Below, piece by piece: positions 13,492 to 14,790 of a DNA stretch of 14,790 nt. The notes beneath the pieces are model-generated. The model saw only the letters and a list, made by a program, of their open reading frames with translations, was not told the origin of the DNA and made no database searches. The translations under genes were made by a program, and so were the position numbers. Origin of the DNA: Coriobacteriia bacterium (GTDB lineage: Bacteria; Actinomycetota; Coriobacteriia; Coriobacteriales; Atopobiaceae); the NCBI GenBank assembly GCA_003150175.1, contig QAKZ01000013.1, forward strand, positions 1-14,790, in the 5' to 3' direction. Numbering within the stretch: the stretch's first letter is position 1; each line of letters opens with the position of its first letter.

Positions 13492-14790
13492 CTACGCGAG
13501 CTTCTGCGCAAGGAGCTGTTTGAACAGTTTCGGGTTGCCGGAGCCCTTGGCGGCCTTCATGCACTGGCCGACGAGGTAGCCGATGACCTTTTTGTTGCCG
13601 TCGCGGTACTGCTGGGCCTGGTCGGTGCAGCGGGCGAGCACCTCGTCGACGATGGGCTCGAGCGCCGCGGTGTCCGTGACCTGGCGCATGCCGCGCTCGT
13701 CGACGACCTTCTCGGGGTCCTTGTCGGTGCCGTTGACGGCATCGAGGACCTCGCGGGCCTGCGCGAAGGTGATGGCGTCGGTGGCAAGAAGCGCCGAGAT
13801 CGAGCGCACCTGCGCGGGGGTCAGCGCGTCGTAGCTGGGCACGAGGTTGACCATGACGTTGCCCACGGTGGGCACGGCCTTCGCGTCGGCGCCCGCGACG
13901 GCCTCCTCAAAGAATGCCGCGACCGCGGGATCGCCCGCGAGCTGGGCGGCATCGGCGCGCTTCAGGCCGAACTCCGCCATGTAGCGATCGCGCTTGGCGT
14001 CCGGCAGCTCCGGGATACGGGCGCGGGCGGCCTCGATGAACTCATCGGTGAGGTCGAAGGGCGCGAGGTCCGGGTCGGGGAACAGGCGGTAGTCGTCAGC
14101 GGTCTCCTTGACGCGCATGACGATGGTGCGGCGGCGCGACGGCTCCCAGTGGCGGGTTTCTTGGTAGATGATGCCGCCCTCCTCGAGTACCTCCGCCTGT
14201 CGGCAGATCTCGTACTCGAGCGCGTCGTGAAGGCTCTTGAAGGAGTTGATGTTCTTCATCTCGGTCTTGGTGCCGAGCGCGGTGGTGCCGCGGCGGCGCA
14301 GGCTCACGTTGCCGTCGCAGCGCATGGAGCCGTTCTCGAGCGAGCAGTCCGAGATCCCGAGCGTGAGGAAGGTCTGGCGCAGCTTCTCCATAAAGAGGCG
14401 CGCCTCCTCGGGCGTGCGCAGGTCGGGCTCGGTGACGAGCTCGATCAGCGGGGTGCCGCAGCGGTTGTAGTCGATGAGGGACTCTGCCGCGCCGCCGATG
14501 CGGCCCTCCTCGCCGCCCACGTGCACCATCTTTGCGGCGTCCTCCTCCATGTGGATGCGGAAGATGCGGATGGGCGTGGTGTAGGAGCCGTCGGCGTTCT
14601 TGTCGATGACGACGGGGGCCGCGGCCTCCATGCCGCCGGGGGCGACGTTGCCCGTCTCGACGTGGTCGGGGCGCTCGTCTGCGCCCTGGCCGGAAACCTC
14701 GAGGTCAAGATGGCCGTACATGGCGAACGCGACCGGGCCCTGCGTGGTCTGGAAGTTCTTGGCCATGTCGGGATAGAAGTAGTGCTTGCG
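13492..14790 (-). CDS. gatB: Asp-tRNA(Asn)/Glu-tRNA(Gln) amidotransferase subunit B, 5' end outside window
   Basis: The C-terminal 432 residues of GatB; the first part of the gene lies beyond the right edge. GatB works with GatA and GatC to convert misacylated Glu-tRNA(Gln) or Asp-tRNA(Asn) to the correct amide. Motifs visible are KHYFYPDMAKNFQ at the truncated start, FRIHMEEDAAK, IDYNRCGTPLIELVTEPD, DCSLENGSMRCDGNVSLR, TEMKNINSFKSL, QETRHWEP and RVKETADDYRLFPDPDLAP. The tail contains the tRNA-binding YqeY/GatB_Yqey domain, ending GSGNPKLFKQLLAQKLA. Between GHLDLEV and the IHMEEDA motif there is an insertion of roughly 30-45 residues (Gly/Ala/Asp-rich) relative to E. coli-type GatB, perhaps a lineage feature. 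A clear terminator follows the stop. Confidence 0.96.
   Translation of the reverse strand, partial: RKHYFYPDMAKNFQTTQGPVAFAMYGHLDLEVSGQGADERPDHVETGNVAPGGMEAAAPVVIDKNADGSYTTPIRIFRIHMEEDAAKMVHVGGEEGRIGGAAESLIDYNRCGTPLIELVTEPDLRTPEEARLFMEKLRQTFLTLGISDCSLENGSMRCDGNVSLRRRGTTALGTKTEMKNINSFKSLHDALEYEICRQAEVLEEGGIIYQETRHWEPSRRRTIVMRVKETADDYRLFPDPDLAPFDLTDEFIEAARARIPELPDAKRDRYMAEFGLKRADAAQLAGDPAVAAFFEEAVAGADAKAVPTVGNVMVNLVPSYDALTPAQVRSISALLATDAITFAQAREVLDAVNGTDKDPEKVVDERGMRQVTDTAALEPIVDEVLARCTDQAQQYRDGNKKVIGYLVGQCMKAAKGSGNPKLFKQLLAQKLA

Overview
The window is GC-rich, gene-dense bacterial DNA. Coding sequences show clear Shine-Dalgarno sites. The gene content is that of a gut-type anaerobic actinobacterium: SsnA-like aminohydrolase, short-form phosphoglycerate dehydrogenase, YheO-type regulator, a TrpXYZ-like ABC transporter, YitT and GatB. 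I infer a member of the Coriobacteriia, Collinsella-like, with moderate confidence. Nothing seen is a phage, plasmid, IS element, tRNA or rRNA.

Layout. 1-3393: a nucleobase-uptake and deamination locus. An NCS2 permease and a downstream ssnA-like aminohydrolase run leftward. A divergent PAS/HTH (YheO/DauR-type) regulator runs rightward, and the AT-rich spacer between them carries several related palindromes that look like operators. 3394-4775: spacer, then a leftward D-3-phosphoglycerate dehydrogenase of the short, ACT-containing type. 5230-6907: a small Leu-Asp repeat protein and an LCP (LytR-CpsA-Psr) wall-polymer ligase, rightward. 7222-8355: glycerate kinase, leftward. 8778-11549: a three-gene ABC importer (lipoprotein, permease, ATPase), leftward. 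11706-12926: a YitT-family membrane protein with a long repetitive hydrophilic N-terminus. 13492-14790: the 3' part of gatB.

The most unusual content lies between the genes. Four intergenic regions (about 4883-5145, 7029-7196, 8422-8776 and 13117-13334) each hold an array of 23-24-bp imperfect units, mostly repeating every 40-42 bp. In each array, forward copies are followed by inverted copies. Unit sequences differ between arrays, but orientation is the same in all four: an A-rich GCNCA(A/G)AA-like end points outward and a C-A-C/CCAGC-like end points to the centre. Inverted partners often share the same variant core, as expected if arms pair or are homogenised together. I regard these arrays as the best candidate here for an undescribed element. 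They could be amplified bidirectional terminators, structured RNA, or a protein-binding scaffold.

Two proteins also deserve attention. The NCS2 permease has Gln at both positions where XanQ-type transporters have essential Glu and Asp. The phosphoglycerate dehydrogenase lacks the usual catalytic Glu motif.
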